From: Parenemella sanctibonifatiensis
Lineage (GTDB): Bacteria; Actinomycetota; Actinomycetes; Propionibacteriales; Propionibacteriaceae
Length of the DNA: 64,000 bases
Assembly: GCF_002250565.1 (NCBI RefSeq)
Contig: NZ_NMVJ01000001.1
Coordinates: 922,056-986,055 of the forward strand
Reading direction: 5' to 3'
This document shows, one piece after another, positions 43,115-51,096 of the stretch. Below the pieces are notes generated by a model. That model saw only the letters and a program-made list of their open reading frames with translations. It had not been told where the DNA came from and ran no database searches. A program made the translations under genes and the position numbers. Within the stretch, counting starts at the first letter, position 1. Each line of letters begins with the position of its first letter.

Positions 43115-44829
43115 CGGCCCGAGCCCGCCTCAGCGGGTGTCGGGTCAGTGCGCTGGCCCTCGGAGGTCTCGGAGGGTGTGTCGGTTGGCTCCGCCTCCGC
43201 CCGTTCGCGGTCCAACCGCGCCTGCATCCGCAACGCCCGCCGCCTCAGCCACGCCAGCGGATAGGGGCGTTCCGCGGTCGGTTTCGCCAACCATTCCTGG
43301 TGCCACCACAGCACGATCGCGACCACCACGCCGATTTGCACCGCCGGCGAGGCCAGGTCTCGGATCCGTTGGGTCGCCCAGTCCACCTGCGACATCCACC
43401 CGAGGTCGCGAGAGGTCGCGTACGCCATCGACAGGAACACCACGCGTACGCTCACCAGCACGTCGAGCCGGGTGGCAGCCAACATCCCCATCGGCACCCA
43501 GATCAGCAGGTCGTACCACGGCAGCGAGTAGGGCGAGGTCAGCAGCCAGGCGGCGCACAGCACCAGTGCGGTCCGCAACGTGACCGCTATCGGGTCGGGC
43601 TTACCGGAGAGTTCCAGGGCCACCGCACGGGAGGGGCCACGCGGCGGGGCGGGCAGCTGCTGCCGCGGAATGATCTGGAAGAAAATCCAGGCCAGCACCA
43701 CCATGGCGCTGTAGGAGATCACCGAGATGACGACCTTGGAGGCCGGATTGCCCATCATCACGGTGAGCCAGTGCAGGAAGTAACTGGCCCAAGAGCCGGA
43801 TGAAACGTAGCCGGCGTTGCGCAGCGATGCGAACAACGAGCCCGGCGAGATGAGCAGATATCCCACGCCCATCGGAATCGCGGCACCCAGGATCACCAAG
43901 CCGGCCTTGACGGGTTCGCGCCGGTAGCCCCACAGCATCGCGATGCCGTAGAAGACCAACGACACCTTCACCAGGCCTGCCAAACCGATCCCGACCCCGG
44001 CCAGCAGCGCACCCCAGCGGCCCCGTCGCATGAACGCGATGCCGGCGACCGCAAACACCACCGACAACGCCTCGTTGTGGGCACCTGCGGTCAGCGCCCA
44101 GATCAGCAGCGGGTTGGCGATGGTCAGCAGGCTGGCGCGGGCGGCGCGCTGCGCGTCGTGGCGCACCAACCACACCACGATGAAGCAAGTCACCAGCAGC
44201 GGAATCAGACCGAACATCTGCAGCCAGAAGACGATGTTGTGCATCGACTCGCCGCCCAGGATGTTGGCCAGCCACTGGGTGAATGAGGCGATCGGGCCGT
44301 ACACGCTGGGTGTGTCCTGCCAAGGCCGTTCGGTCCAGCGCAACACCGGGTCGTACTGCTGCCGGAAGATCTCGGCGGGCGTGATCTGGTACGGGTCGAT
44401 GCCCAACACCTGCAGCCGTCCGTACGCCGCGTACATCAGCACATCCGCCGAGGTCAGCGGCAGCGTCAGCGAGGTGGCGATGTTGAGCAGGGCGCCGAGG
44501 CCGAAGATCCGCCAGGGGCGGGGCCGCCACCCCGCTTTCATCGCTCGAAGCGCCACCACCAGGGCGACGCCGGCGATCGCGATCATGCTCCAGAGCAGGA
44601 TCGAGGCGGTCCATTGGTTGACGTCGACCCAACCCCCCGGCAGGTACCACGGCGGCAGCAGGTTGTGGCGTGGCCCCGGGTTGATTGCCGCGGCTGAGGG
44701 GCCGGAGAAGGCGATCGCGATCGTGATCACCGAGGCGAGCACAATGCCGCCCATCCCGACCCATGGGTTCCGGTGCCAGGGCTGGTCGCTGGCGCGGAAG
44801 GTCGTGGCGTCGCGGTCCGTCTCAGACAT
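43111..44829 (-). CDS. MptB-like alpha-1,6-mannosyltransferase (GT-C)
   Basis: A 572-residue membrane glycosyltransferase with about 13 helices. SLTLPLTSADVLMYAAYGRLQVLGIDPYQITPAE holds the Asp motif of polyprenol-phosphomannose-dependent enzymes, and TERPWQDTPSVYGPIASFTQWLAN is the conserved following loop of the MptA/MptB family that builds lipomannan or lipoglycan chains. ATG 44829 was chosen from family-like sequence. The C-terminus is a charged cytoplasmic tail. It is divergent from the GlcD-type gene across a region with 24-bp repeats. Confidence 0.85.
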   Translation of the reverse strand: MSETDRDATTFRASDQPWHRNPWVGMGGIVLASVITIAIAFSGPSAAAINPGPRHNLLPPWYLPGGWVDVNQWTASILLWSMIAIAGVALVVALRAMKAGWRPRPWRIFGLGALLNIATSLTLPLTSADVLMYAAYGRLQVLGIDPYQITPAEIFRQQYDPVLRWTERPWQDTPSVYGPIASFTQWLANILGGESMHNIVFWLQMFGLIPLLVTCFIVVWLVRHDAQRAARASLLTIANPLLIWALTAGAHNEALSVVFAVAGIAFMRRGRWGALLAGVGIGLAGLVKVSLVFYGIAMLWGYRREPVKAGLVILGAAIPMGVGYLLISPGSLFASLRNAGYVSSGSWASYFLHWLTVMMGNPASKVVISVISYSAMVVLAWIFFQIIPRQQLPAPPRGPSRAVALELSGKPDPIAVTLRTALVLCAAWLLTSPYSLPWYDLLIWVPMGMLAATRLDVLVSVRVVFLSMAYATSRDLGWMSQVDWATQRIRDLASPAVQIGVVVAIVLWWHQEWLAKPTAERPYPLAWLRRRALRMQARLDRERAEAEPTDTPSETSEGQRTDPTPAEAGSGR

Positions 44830-44866
44830 CCACTTCCCCTCACCTTGCGCGCCGATCGGGCCCCAG

Positions 44867-44938
44867 CGTAGCGATCGGTGGTTGGGCACGCGTAGCGATC
44901 GGTCGTGGCGCAGGTGTAGCGATCGGCCGTGGCGCCGG
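44867..44938. repeat. three 24-bp tandem repeats in a divergent promoter region
   Basis: Units at 44867-44890, 44891-44914 and 44915-44938 share GTAGCGATCGG then GTGGCGC-like sequence. GCGATCG is itself near-palindromic. They sit between divergent envelope and oxidase genes, a good place for an operator. Confidence 0.75.
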
Positions 44939-44996
44939 CAGCCACGCCGGCAGGGTTAGGGTGGGAATCTCGCCCACGGTAGAGAAGGGACCACCG

Positions 44997-46382
44997 ATGC
45001 AGCTCAGCCACGACACCCCCGCCAGTTCGTCGGACGGGTTCGTCTCGGAGTTGGCAGCGCTGCTGCCCGCAGGCGTGGTCTCGGTCGAAGAGGCAGACCT
45101 GGAGGCGGCCCGAGCCGACAAATGTGGCCACCGCGCGCAGGGGCGCCCGATCTGCGTGGTCCATGCCGGTTCCGTGGAGGACGTCCAGGCCACGCTGCGA
45201 TTCGCCAACGAACGCCGGATCCCGGTGGTGCCCCGGGGCGCCGGCAGCGGTCTGGCCGGTGGCGCGAACACTGGTACCGGTGAGATCAGTCTGTCGCTGG
45301 CCCGGATGACCCGGATCCTCGAGGTCAACGCCGCTGACCAGTTGGCCGTCGTGGAGCCAGGCATCCTCAACGCCGACCTCAACGCCCAGCTCCTCGAACA
45401 CGGCATGTGGTGGGCGCCGGACCCGGCCAGCAAGGCGATCTCCAGCGTCGGCGGCAACATCGCCACCAACGCCGGCGGACTGTTGTGCACCAAGTACGGC
45501 GTCACCCGCGAAGCCGTGCTCGCGCTGGACGTGGTGCTCGCCAACGGCGAACTGATCAAGGTCGGCCACCGCACCGTCAAGGGCGTCACCGGACTGGATT
45601 TGGCCGCACTGATGATCGGCTCAGAGGGCACCCTCGGCGTGATCGTCGGCGCGACCGTGAAGCTGCGGCCGCTGGTGCCCGGAACGGTGTGGACCCTGGG
45701 CGCCTTCTTCCCGGACGAACGGTCCGCAGCCTCGGCCTGCGCAGCCGTGACCGCGGCCCACCAACGCCCCGCGATCATGGAGTTGGTGTCCCGGGTCGCC
45801 GTACGCATGCTCGCCCGCTACACCGGCGACCCGATGGAGGGCGCTTTCGTCCTGATCCAGACCGACGACAACGACGCTGCCGACGTCGCCGAGAAGATCG
45901 AGGCGATCCTGCTGGAGCACGGCGGCAAGGTGTCACGTACCGACGATCCCGCCCGCGCCGACCACTTGGTGCAGGTACGCCGACAGGTCCACTTCGCGTA
46001 CGAGTCCTTCGGGAACGTGCTGGTCGAGGATGTCGCGGTGCCTCGGTCGCGACTGGCCGACATGTTCGATGCCTGCAATGCGATCGCCGAGAAGTACGAC
46101 GTGGTGATCCCGATCAGCGCCCATGCCGGCGACGGCAACCTCCACCCGACCTTCGTCTTCGACGGTGCCGAACCCAGCGAGGCGGTGTGGGCTGCGGCCG
46201 ACGAGATGTTCACGACGGCGATCGAGTTGGGCGGCACCCTGACCGGCGAGCACGGCATCGGCATCCTCAAGAGCCGCTGGCTGGGCCAGGAACTCGGCGG
46301 CACCCAACTCGAACTACAACGCCAGATCAAGGCGGTCTTCGACCCGAACGGCATCCTCAACCCCGGCAAGGTCTTCGGCTGA
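44997..46382 (+). CDS. GlcD-type FAD-linked oxidase (glycolate or D-lactate dehydrogenase)
   Basis: A 461-residue flavoprotein. FAD-binding segments are PVVPRGAGSGLAGGANTGTG, ISSVGGNIATNAGGLLCTKYGVTRE and GSEGTLGVI. The C-terminal domain has ISAHAGDGNLHPTF (His ligands), LGGTLTGEHGIGILK and NPNGILNPGKVF-like ending. It oxidises 2-hydroxy acids, most likely glycolate or D-lactate, passing electrons to quinone or a partner. GAGAAGGGA precedes ATG 44997. No iron-sulfur GlcF partner lies beside it, which favours a D-lactate dehydrogenase role. Confidence 0.9.
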   Translation: MQLSHDTPASSSDGFVSELAALLPAGVVSVEEADLEAARADKCGHRAQGRPICVVHAGSVEDVQATLRFANERRIPVVPRGAGSGLAGGANTGTGEISLSLARMTRILEVNAADQLAVVEPGILNADLNAQLLEHGMWWAPDPASKAISSVGGNIATNAGGLLCTKYGVTREAVLALDVVLANGELIKVGHRTVKGVTGLDLAALMIGSEGTLGVIVGATVKLRPLVPGTVWTLGAFFPDERSAASACAAVTAAHQRPAIMELVSRVAVRMLARYTGDPMEGAFVLIQTDDNDAADVAEKIEAILLEHGGKVSRTDDPARADHLVQVRRQVHFAYESFGNVLVEDVAVPRSRLADMFDACNAIAEKYDVVIPISAHAGDGNLHPTFVFDGAEPSEAVWAAADEMFTTAIELGGTLTGEHGIGILKSRWLGQELGGTQLELQRQIKAVFDPNGILNPGKVFG

Positions 46383-46455
46383 GCGCAGGCGGGGCGCCGC
46401 CCCGGCCTGGACTCTGTCCCACCCCACCCGTCAGCCGCCACCGTCGATCGACCTC

Positions 46456-46532
46456 GGCCTGAAACGTCCACCGTGGACGTGCGCCGATCGCATATCGTCA
46501 TCCGCGACCGTCCCAGCCGGACGTTTCAGGGC
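46456..46532. repeat. 77-bp palindromic element, copy 5
   Basis: Arms GGCCTGAAACGTCC and GGACGTTTCAGGGC around CGATCGCATATCGTCATC. It lies between the convergent GlcD-type and DUF4091 genes, ending 5 bp before the latter's stop. Confidence 0.85.
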
Positions 46533-46537
46533 GGGGT

Positions 46538-48169
46538 TCAGCCGGACAGCGCCGCCAGGATCTGCTCGTCGACGGCCCGTCGAGCCCGCAGGTGCTCGCC
46601 GACGTCGTAGGAGAACCTGTCGTACGCCAACGTCCCGCCCTCGTCGATCAGGGCAGTGGCGGTGGCGCGGTCGGTGAGTTCCTCCAGCCAGGTCAGTGCC
46701 CGGTGGTCGGCCATCGCCTGGGCCAGCACCCGATGCCGGATCGACAGCCACGGCGTACCGTCCGGCCCCGGATAGACCGCGAAAGCGTCGCCGCCCCAGA
46801 AGCCACCGCCGGCGCAGGTGTCTTGGAAGGGATCGATCGGACGCAGCGAATACTGCGCCCACCAGAAGTTGTAGCCCCAGTGCAGGAATCCCGGCGCCTC
46901 GAAGGCGTACAGCTGCCGGCCCAGCACCCGGTTGCGCACCGACGGCAGGGCGATGAAGCGGTTGGCGACATCCCTACCCTGCGAGACGCAGTAGTAGACC
47001 CACGGCTTGTGGCCGGCCTCGAGGAACGGCTCAACATGGTTGGTCGCGACGATTGGCGTGTCGACCAGACCCTGCTCGGCGAAGCTGAGCGAGCTCAGCG
47101 CATCGACCAGCTGCGCGCCCTCCAGTAGATCGACCACCTGACCCCGGGCGGCCTGATAGGCCTCGAGGTGTTCGGTGTGCGGCTCGTCGCTGACATGCCA
47201 CAACACCTGTCCATCCCAGTGCTCATCGAGGTGAGCGCGCAACGCCGGGATCAGCCCCTCCAGCAGCCTCCGGTACGCCGGGTCGGTCGCCGCGACGTGC
47301 CAGCCGAACCGCTGCTCCAACCCGTGCTCAGTCTCGACCTGGATTGCCGGCGTGAAGCGCGCACCCCACTGGGTGAAGAGGTGGGCGATCTCCAGCGAAT
47401 CGATGCCGACCCGGCGACAGATCTCCAGCCACCGGTCCAACCGACTGAAGTCGAAGGCGTACGCGCCGGCGGCCTCGCTGATCCCGACCAGCTGCACAAA
47501 GGGGCGGGTGTGACCCTCGGCGGTGTCGAGCGGCGGCGTCCAGGTCGGAGTGAGGACGGAGTTGACGTCCATGGCGCGGGCCGAGACCAGGAAGTCCTCG
47601 ATCAGTTCCCAGTGGCGCTCGGAGAAGACCGGGACGTCGTAATGAGTGGAAAGGCTGTCGACGTGGAACCAATGGGTGTTGGTGATCGCCAGCGGCGGCA
47701 GCCGGTGCGCGTGGACCTCCAGCTGGACGTCGTGTTCGGCGATCACTGAGGTTTCGTCCCTGAGGGTGACCGTGAGCGTGTGCCGACCGGCATCGGCGGC
47801 ATTCTCGGTGAGCACCTCGATCCACAGGGACTGCCAGCCGGACGGCAGGCGTACCTCGTCGGTGAACGGCTCCAGCAGGTCGGGGTAGTCGCCGGGCTCG
47901 GTCACCAGGTAGTGCTCATCCGGCTCCGGCGGGGCGGGGTTGGACACCGGGACCCGGCGTACCGCGGCGAGGCTGGCCCGATCAGCCAGACCGCCGGTGA
48001 GGTGCACCGTTGCGGCCAGCTCGTCGCCGGCCGGGACCTCGAGCGCGATCTGGACGGCGAGCGGTTCGCCCAAGAAACCGGAGGCATGGACACCCCCGAT
48101 GAGCTGTGCGGGACGGGGGTCCTGATTTCCGAGAACCTTCTCGAGGGAATCGACGAGGACGGACTTCAC
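46538..48169 (-). CDS. DUF4091 glycoside-hydrolase-like protein
   Basis: A 543-residue soluble protein without a signal peptide. The N-terminal beta-sandwich is followed by a barrel-like domain (TNTHWFHVDSLSTHYDVPVFSERHWELI; LEIAHLFTQWGARFTP; VLWHVSDEPHTEHLEAY with an Asp-Glu pair) and the DUF4091 block (YCVSQGRDVANRFIALPS, QLYAFEAPGFLHWGYNFW). The Asp-Glu resembles GH123-type retaining enzymes acting on amino sugars, but activity is inferred. GTG 48169 was chosen with AGGAG upstream. It lies between repeat copies 5 and 6. Confidence 0.8.
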   Translation of the reverse strand: MKSVLVDSLEKVLGNQDPRPAQLIGGVHASGFLGEPLAVQIALEVPAGDELAATVHLTGGLADRASLAAVRRVPVSNPAPPEPDEHYLVTEPGDYPDLLEPFTDEVRLPSGWQSLWIEVLTENAADAGRHTLTVTLRDETSVIAEHDVQLEVHAHRLPPLAITNTHWFHVDSLSTHYDVPVFSERHWELIEDFLVSARAMDVNSVLTPTWTPPLDTAEGHTRPFVQLVGISEAAGAYAFDFSRLDRWLEICRRVGIDSLEIAHLFTQWGARFTPAIQVETEHGLEQRFGWHVAATDPAYRRLLEGLIPALRAHLDEHWDGQVLWHVSDEPHTEHLEAYQAARGQVVDLLEGAQLVDALSSLSFAEQGLVDTPIVATNHVEPFLEAGHKPWVYYCVSQGRDVANRFIALPSVRNRVLGRQLYAFEAPGFLHWGYNFWWAQYSLRPIDPFQDTCAGGGFWGGDAFAVYPGPDGTPWLSIRHRVLAQAMADHRALTWLEELTDRATATALIDEGGTLAYDRFSYDVGEHLRARRAVDEQILAALSG

Positions 48170-48262
48170 GGTGACGCTCCTGCGGGTCGGGGTCTGGCCG
48201 CCGATCACGCCAACTGCGCCGCGGCCCGGGCCACCCGGCACCCTAGCTGACGGCGCGCGTTC

Positions 48263-48339
48263 CCCCTGAAACGTCCGCGCCAGCCGGTTCTCGACAGCAA
48301 TGCGCAACCGAGAACGGCCGCAGCCGGACGTTGCAGAGT
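48263..48339. repeat. 77-bp palindromic element, copy 6
   Basis: Arms CCCCTGAAACGTCC and GGACGTTGCAGAGT. It lies between DUF4091 and the luciferase-like gene; its last base is also the last base of the latter's stop codon. Confidence 0.83.
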
Positions 48340-49382
48340 CAGTCGGCGAGCATGTCGCGGACCAGCGGGACCACCTTGGTGCCGTACAGCTCAATCGAGC
48401 GCATGATCTTCTCGTGGGCCAGCGGGCCGGCCGACACCTTCAGGTCAAACCGGGTCGCGCCCAAAGCCTTCATCCCGCCGGCGACCTTCTTGGCGACGGT
48501 TTCGGGGGACCCCACCGCCATCGCCCCGTGCTGCACTTCCTGCAGGTAGCTTTCCCGGGTGGCCAGCGGCCAGCCTCGCTCCCGACCGATCTGGTTGTGG
48601 TTGCGCATGTACGGCTCGAACAGTTCGGCGGCGGCCTGTTCGTCGGTGTCGGCGACATGGCCCCAGCTGTGATAGCCGATCACCGCCTGCTCGTGGCCGA
48701 ACTCATCCTGGGCTCGGCGGTAGAGGTCCGCGAACGGAACGAACCGATCGGCAGAACCGCCAATGATCGCCAGCATCAGTGGGAAGTCGTAGTGCGCGGC
48801 GCGGACCACCGATTCGGGGCTGCCCCCGACCGCGACCCAGGTCGGCAGCGGCCGCTCCTCATAGGGCGGATAGATCACCGCGTCGCTGAGTTCCTGAGTG
48901 TGGCGAGCCCGCCAGCTGAGGGGCTCCCCGGTCACGGCACGGCTGCGCAACTCGGCGTACAGCTGCAGCTTCTCTTCGAACAGGCCCTCGTAGTCCTCGA
49001 GCTTGAAACCGAACAGCGGGAACGACTCGGTGAAGGACCCGCGCCCCAGAATGATCTCGGCTCGTCCCTTCGAGATCGCGTCCAGAGTCGAGAAGCGCTC
49101 GTGCACCCGCACCGGGTCGTCGGAGCTGAGGACGGTCACGGCGGTACCGAGCTGGAGCCGCTCGGTGCGCGAGGCGATGGCCGCGAGCACCATCTCCGGC
49201 GCCGAGATGGCGAAGTCGTCGCGGTGATGCTCGCCGATGCCGATCGCGTCGAGGCCGGCCTCCTCGGCGTACACCGCCTCCTCCACCACGTTGCGGATGG
49301 TCTGGGCAGGGCTGATCGGCTTGCCGTCGTGTTCGGTGATGTCACCGAAGGTGTCGATGCCGAAAATCTCGTCTGTGCTCAC
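48339..49382 (-). CDS. LLM-class flavin-dependent oxidoreductase
   Basis: A 347-residue luciferase-like monooxygenase. The N-terminal strand is IFGIDTFGDITEHDGKPISP, followed by GLDAIGIGEHHRDDFAISAPEM (typical EHH motif), LQLGTAVTVLSSDDPVRVHERFSTLD and RAEIILGRGSFTESFPLFG. It uses reduced FMN or F420; the substrate is unknown. GTG 49382 gives the family start. Repeat copies 6 and 7 flank it on both sides. Confidence 0.88.
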   Translation of the reverse strand: MSTDEIFGIDTFGDITEHDGKPISPAQTIRNVVEEAVYAEEAGLDAIGIGEHHRDDFAISAPEMVLAAIASRTERLQLGTAVTVLSSDDPVRVHERFSTLDAISKGRAEIILGRGSFTESFPLFGFKLEDYEGLFEEKLQLYAELRSRAVTGEPLSWRARHTQELSDAVIYPPYEERPLPTWVAVGGSPESVVRAAHYDFPLMLAIIGGSADRFVPFADLYRRAQDEFGHEQAVIGYHSWGHVADTDEQAAAELFEPYMRNHNQIGRERGWPLATRESYLQEVQHGAMAVGSPETVAKKVAGGMKALGATRFDLKVSAGPLAHEKIMRSIELYGTKVVPLVRDMLAD

Positions 49383-49420
49383 ATCCACCCAACGGCGTGA
49401 CGCATCATATATTCCCGACC

Positions 49421-49497
49421 CGCCTGAAACGTCCGCCCCAACGCTTCGGCGATCGCGTATCGCCACCGGCGTGGCCTCACCGCGGACATTCCAGAGA
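49421..49497. repeat. 77-bp palindromic element, copy 7
   Basis: Arms CGCCTGAAACGTCC and GGACATTCCAGAGA around CGATCGCGTATCGCC. It lies between the divergent luciferase-like and mycP genes, 24 bp before the mycP -10 box. Confidence 0.82.
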
Positions 49498-49520
49498 GCT
49501 GACGCCGGCCCGGCAGCGGC

Positions 49521-49526
49521 TAGGCT
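49521..49526 (+). promoter_or_regulatory. -10 box of the leaderless mycP promoter
   Basis: TAGGCT is followed by 7 nt and GTG 49534. Confidence 0.5.
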
Positions 49527-49533
49527 GTGCCGG

Positions 49534-50850
49534 GTGAGGAGACGACCGATCGGCGGGACGCACCCGCGCGCTGAACGCACCGGTTCGGGCCGCACCCCGT
49601 GGTTGCGGCGTACGCTGGCCGGCCTCCTCGCCGTCGCGTTCATGTTGCCGATCCCGGCCTGGGCACAGGTCGGCGGCGGTGAGCCGTACAACCCCGACAT
49701 CTGCCGCCAGTACGAGGCCGCAACCGTTGACGTCCCGCCAGCCTGGCAGGTGGATCGGCTGGGTCTGGACCGAGTCCACCAGCTCGCCACCGGCCGTGGC
49801 GTCACGGTCGCCGTCATCGACACGGCCGCCCGGTACGTCGGCTCGGACTACCTCACCTCCCAGAACATCCAGGGCCTCAACTTCGCCGGCTGGGACCTGG
49901 TCGAGGAGAACGACGACGGTGCCGATGACTGCCAGCACGGCACGATCGTCGTCTCGCTGATCGCCGGCCACAATCCCGACGACGGCTCGAGCGACTTCAC
50001 GGGCGTCGCCCCGGACGTCCGCGTGATCTCGATGCGGGCGTTGCAGTCGGGTGAAAGGACCCAGGGCGGGGAACCACTCGGGCCGTCGATCCGCGCCGTA
50101 CGCAAGGCGATCGAGCTCGACGTCGACGTCATCAACATCTCCCAGCAGGGTTCGAACGACCCGCAATATCGCGCGGCCATCCAAGATGCGTTGGACGCCG
50201 GGATCGTCGTGGTCGCCGCCGCCGGCAACCGCGAAGCCGAGGACTCCGCCGACGTCCAGGCCTTCCCTGCCTCCTACCCCGGCGTGATCGCCGTGGGAAT
50301 GGTCGGTCCGGGCGATGCCATCTCACCGCTGTCGAACAGCCACCCCGACATGGAGGTGACGATCGGGGCCCCCGGCGCCGACATCATCGCGCTCTCACCG
50401 ACCGGGCCGCTTTCCAAGGGCCAGGCTTTCTTCCGCGGCAGCGGCACCTCCTTCGCCACCCCTGTCGTCACCGGTGTGGTCGCCCTGATGCTGGAGATGG
50501 AGCCCGACCTCACGCCGGCGGAGGTAAAGGAACGCCTCATCGCAACCGCTGACCGAGGCGCCGCGGTCCCGGATCCGGCCATCGGTTGGGGAGTCGTCAA
50601 CCCATACCGCGCCCTCACCGAACCCGTGGCCAGCGAACGCGAGACCCCCATGACCCCGCGGGAACCGGTTCCACCGATGACCCGCTACGACATGCAACCG
50701 ATCGGCGAGTTCGAACGCTGGCTGGCCATCGGGATCGGCGCCGGGGCGTTGCTGCTGGCCATCGGCGGCGTCGTCCTTCATCGGTCCTTCCCCTCTGGCC
50801 ACCGGCGCCAGTGGAAGCCTGCCAAGGAACGGACCGACTCGGAGGACTGA
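49534..50850 (+). CDS. mycP: mycosin, type VII secretion subtilisin-like protease
   Basis: A 438-residue exported, membrane-tethered protease of the ESX system. A signal peptide ends near PIPAWAQ. The catalytic triad is Asp96 (VAVIDTAARY), His135 (DCQHGTIVVSLIAG) and Ser306 (GSGTSFATPVV), with Asn232 in the oxyanion hole. A C-terminal helix (WLAIGIGAGALLLAIGGVVLH) anchors it. Mycosins cap and stabilise the ESX membrane pore. The GTG start is from a leaderless promoter. It is convergent with eccC. Confidence 0.94.
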   Translation: MRRRPIGGTHPRAERTGSGRTPWLRRTLAGLLAVAFMLPIPAWAQVGGGEPYNPDICRQYEAATVDVPPAWQVDRLGLDRVHQLATGRGVTVAVIDTAARYVGSDYLTSQNIQGLNFAGWDLVEENDDGADDCQHGTIVVSLIAGHNPDDGSSDFTGVAPDVRVISMRALQSGERTQGGEPLGPSIRAVRKAIELDVDVINISQQGSNDPQYRAAIQDALDAGIVVVAAAGNREAEDSADVQAFPASYPGVIAVGMVGPGDAISPLSNSHPDMEVTIGAPGADIIALSPTGPLSKGQAFFRGSGTSFATPVVTGVVALMLEMEPDLTPAEVKERLIATADRGAAVPDPAIGWGVVNPYRALTEPVASERETPMTPREPVPPMTRYDMQPIGEFERWLAIGIGAGALLLAIGGVVLHRSFPSGHRRQWKPAKERTDSED

Positions 50851-50908
50851 GCCCGCCGACCGCGCGCCGAGCCTCGCGACCTGGCCCCCCACGCCGGCTT
50901 GCTCACTC

Positions 50909-50985
50909 GCCCTGAACTGTCCGTCTGAGGCGCCCGCCGATCGCGCATCGCGATCCGTGACCGGCTGCCGCGGACGTTTCAGAGC
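50909..50985. repeat. 77-bp palindromic element, copy 8
   Basis: Arms GCCCTGAACTGTCC and GGACGTTTCAGAGC around CGATCGCGCATCGCGATC. It lies between convergent mycP and eccC. Confidence 0.83.
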
Positions 50986-51052
50986 GAGGCGCCGGCGGAG
51001 GAAGGCCGCTGTCGGCTGGCGGGCATGACCGGGACACGCGCGGTAGGCAGCG

Positions 51053-51082
51053 AAAAGCGGGGCCGGCCACAGCCGACCCCGC
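51053..51082 (-). terminator. terminator after eccC
   Basis: On the minus strand an 11-bp stem with one mismatch (GCGGGGTCGGC/GCCGGCCCCGC) and loop TGTG is followed by TTTT. Confidence 0.75.
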
Positions 51083-51096
51083 CCGGTACGTCAGGC

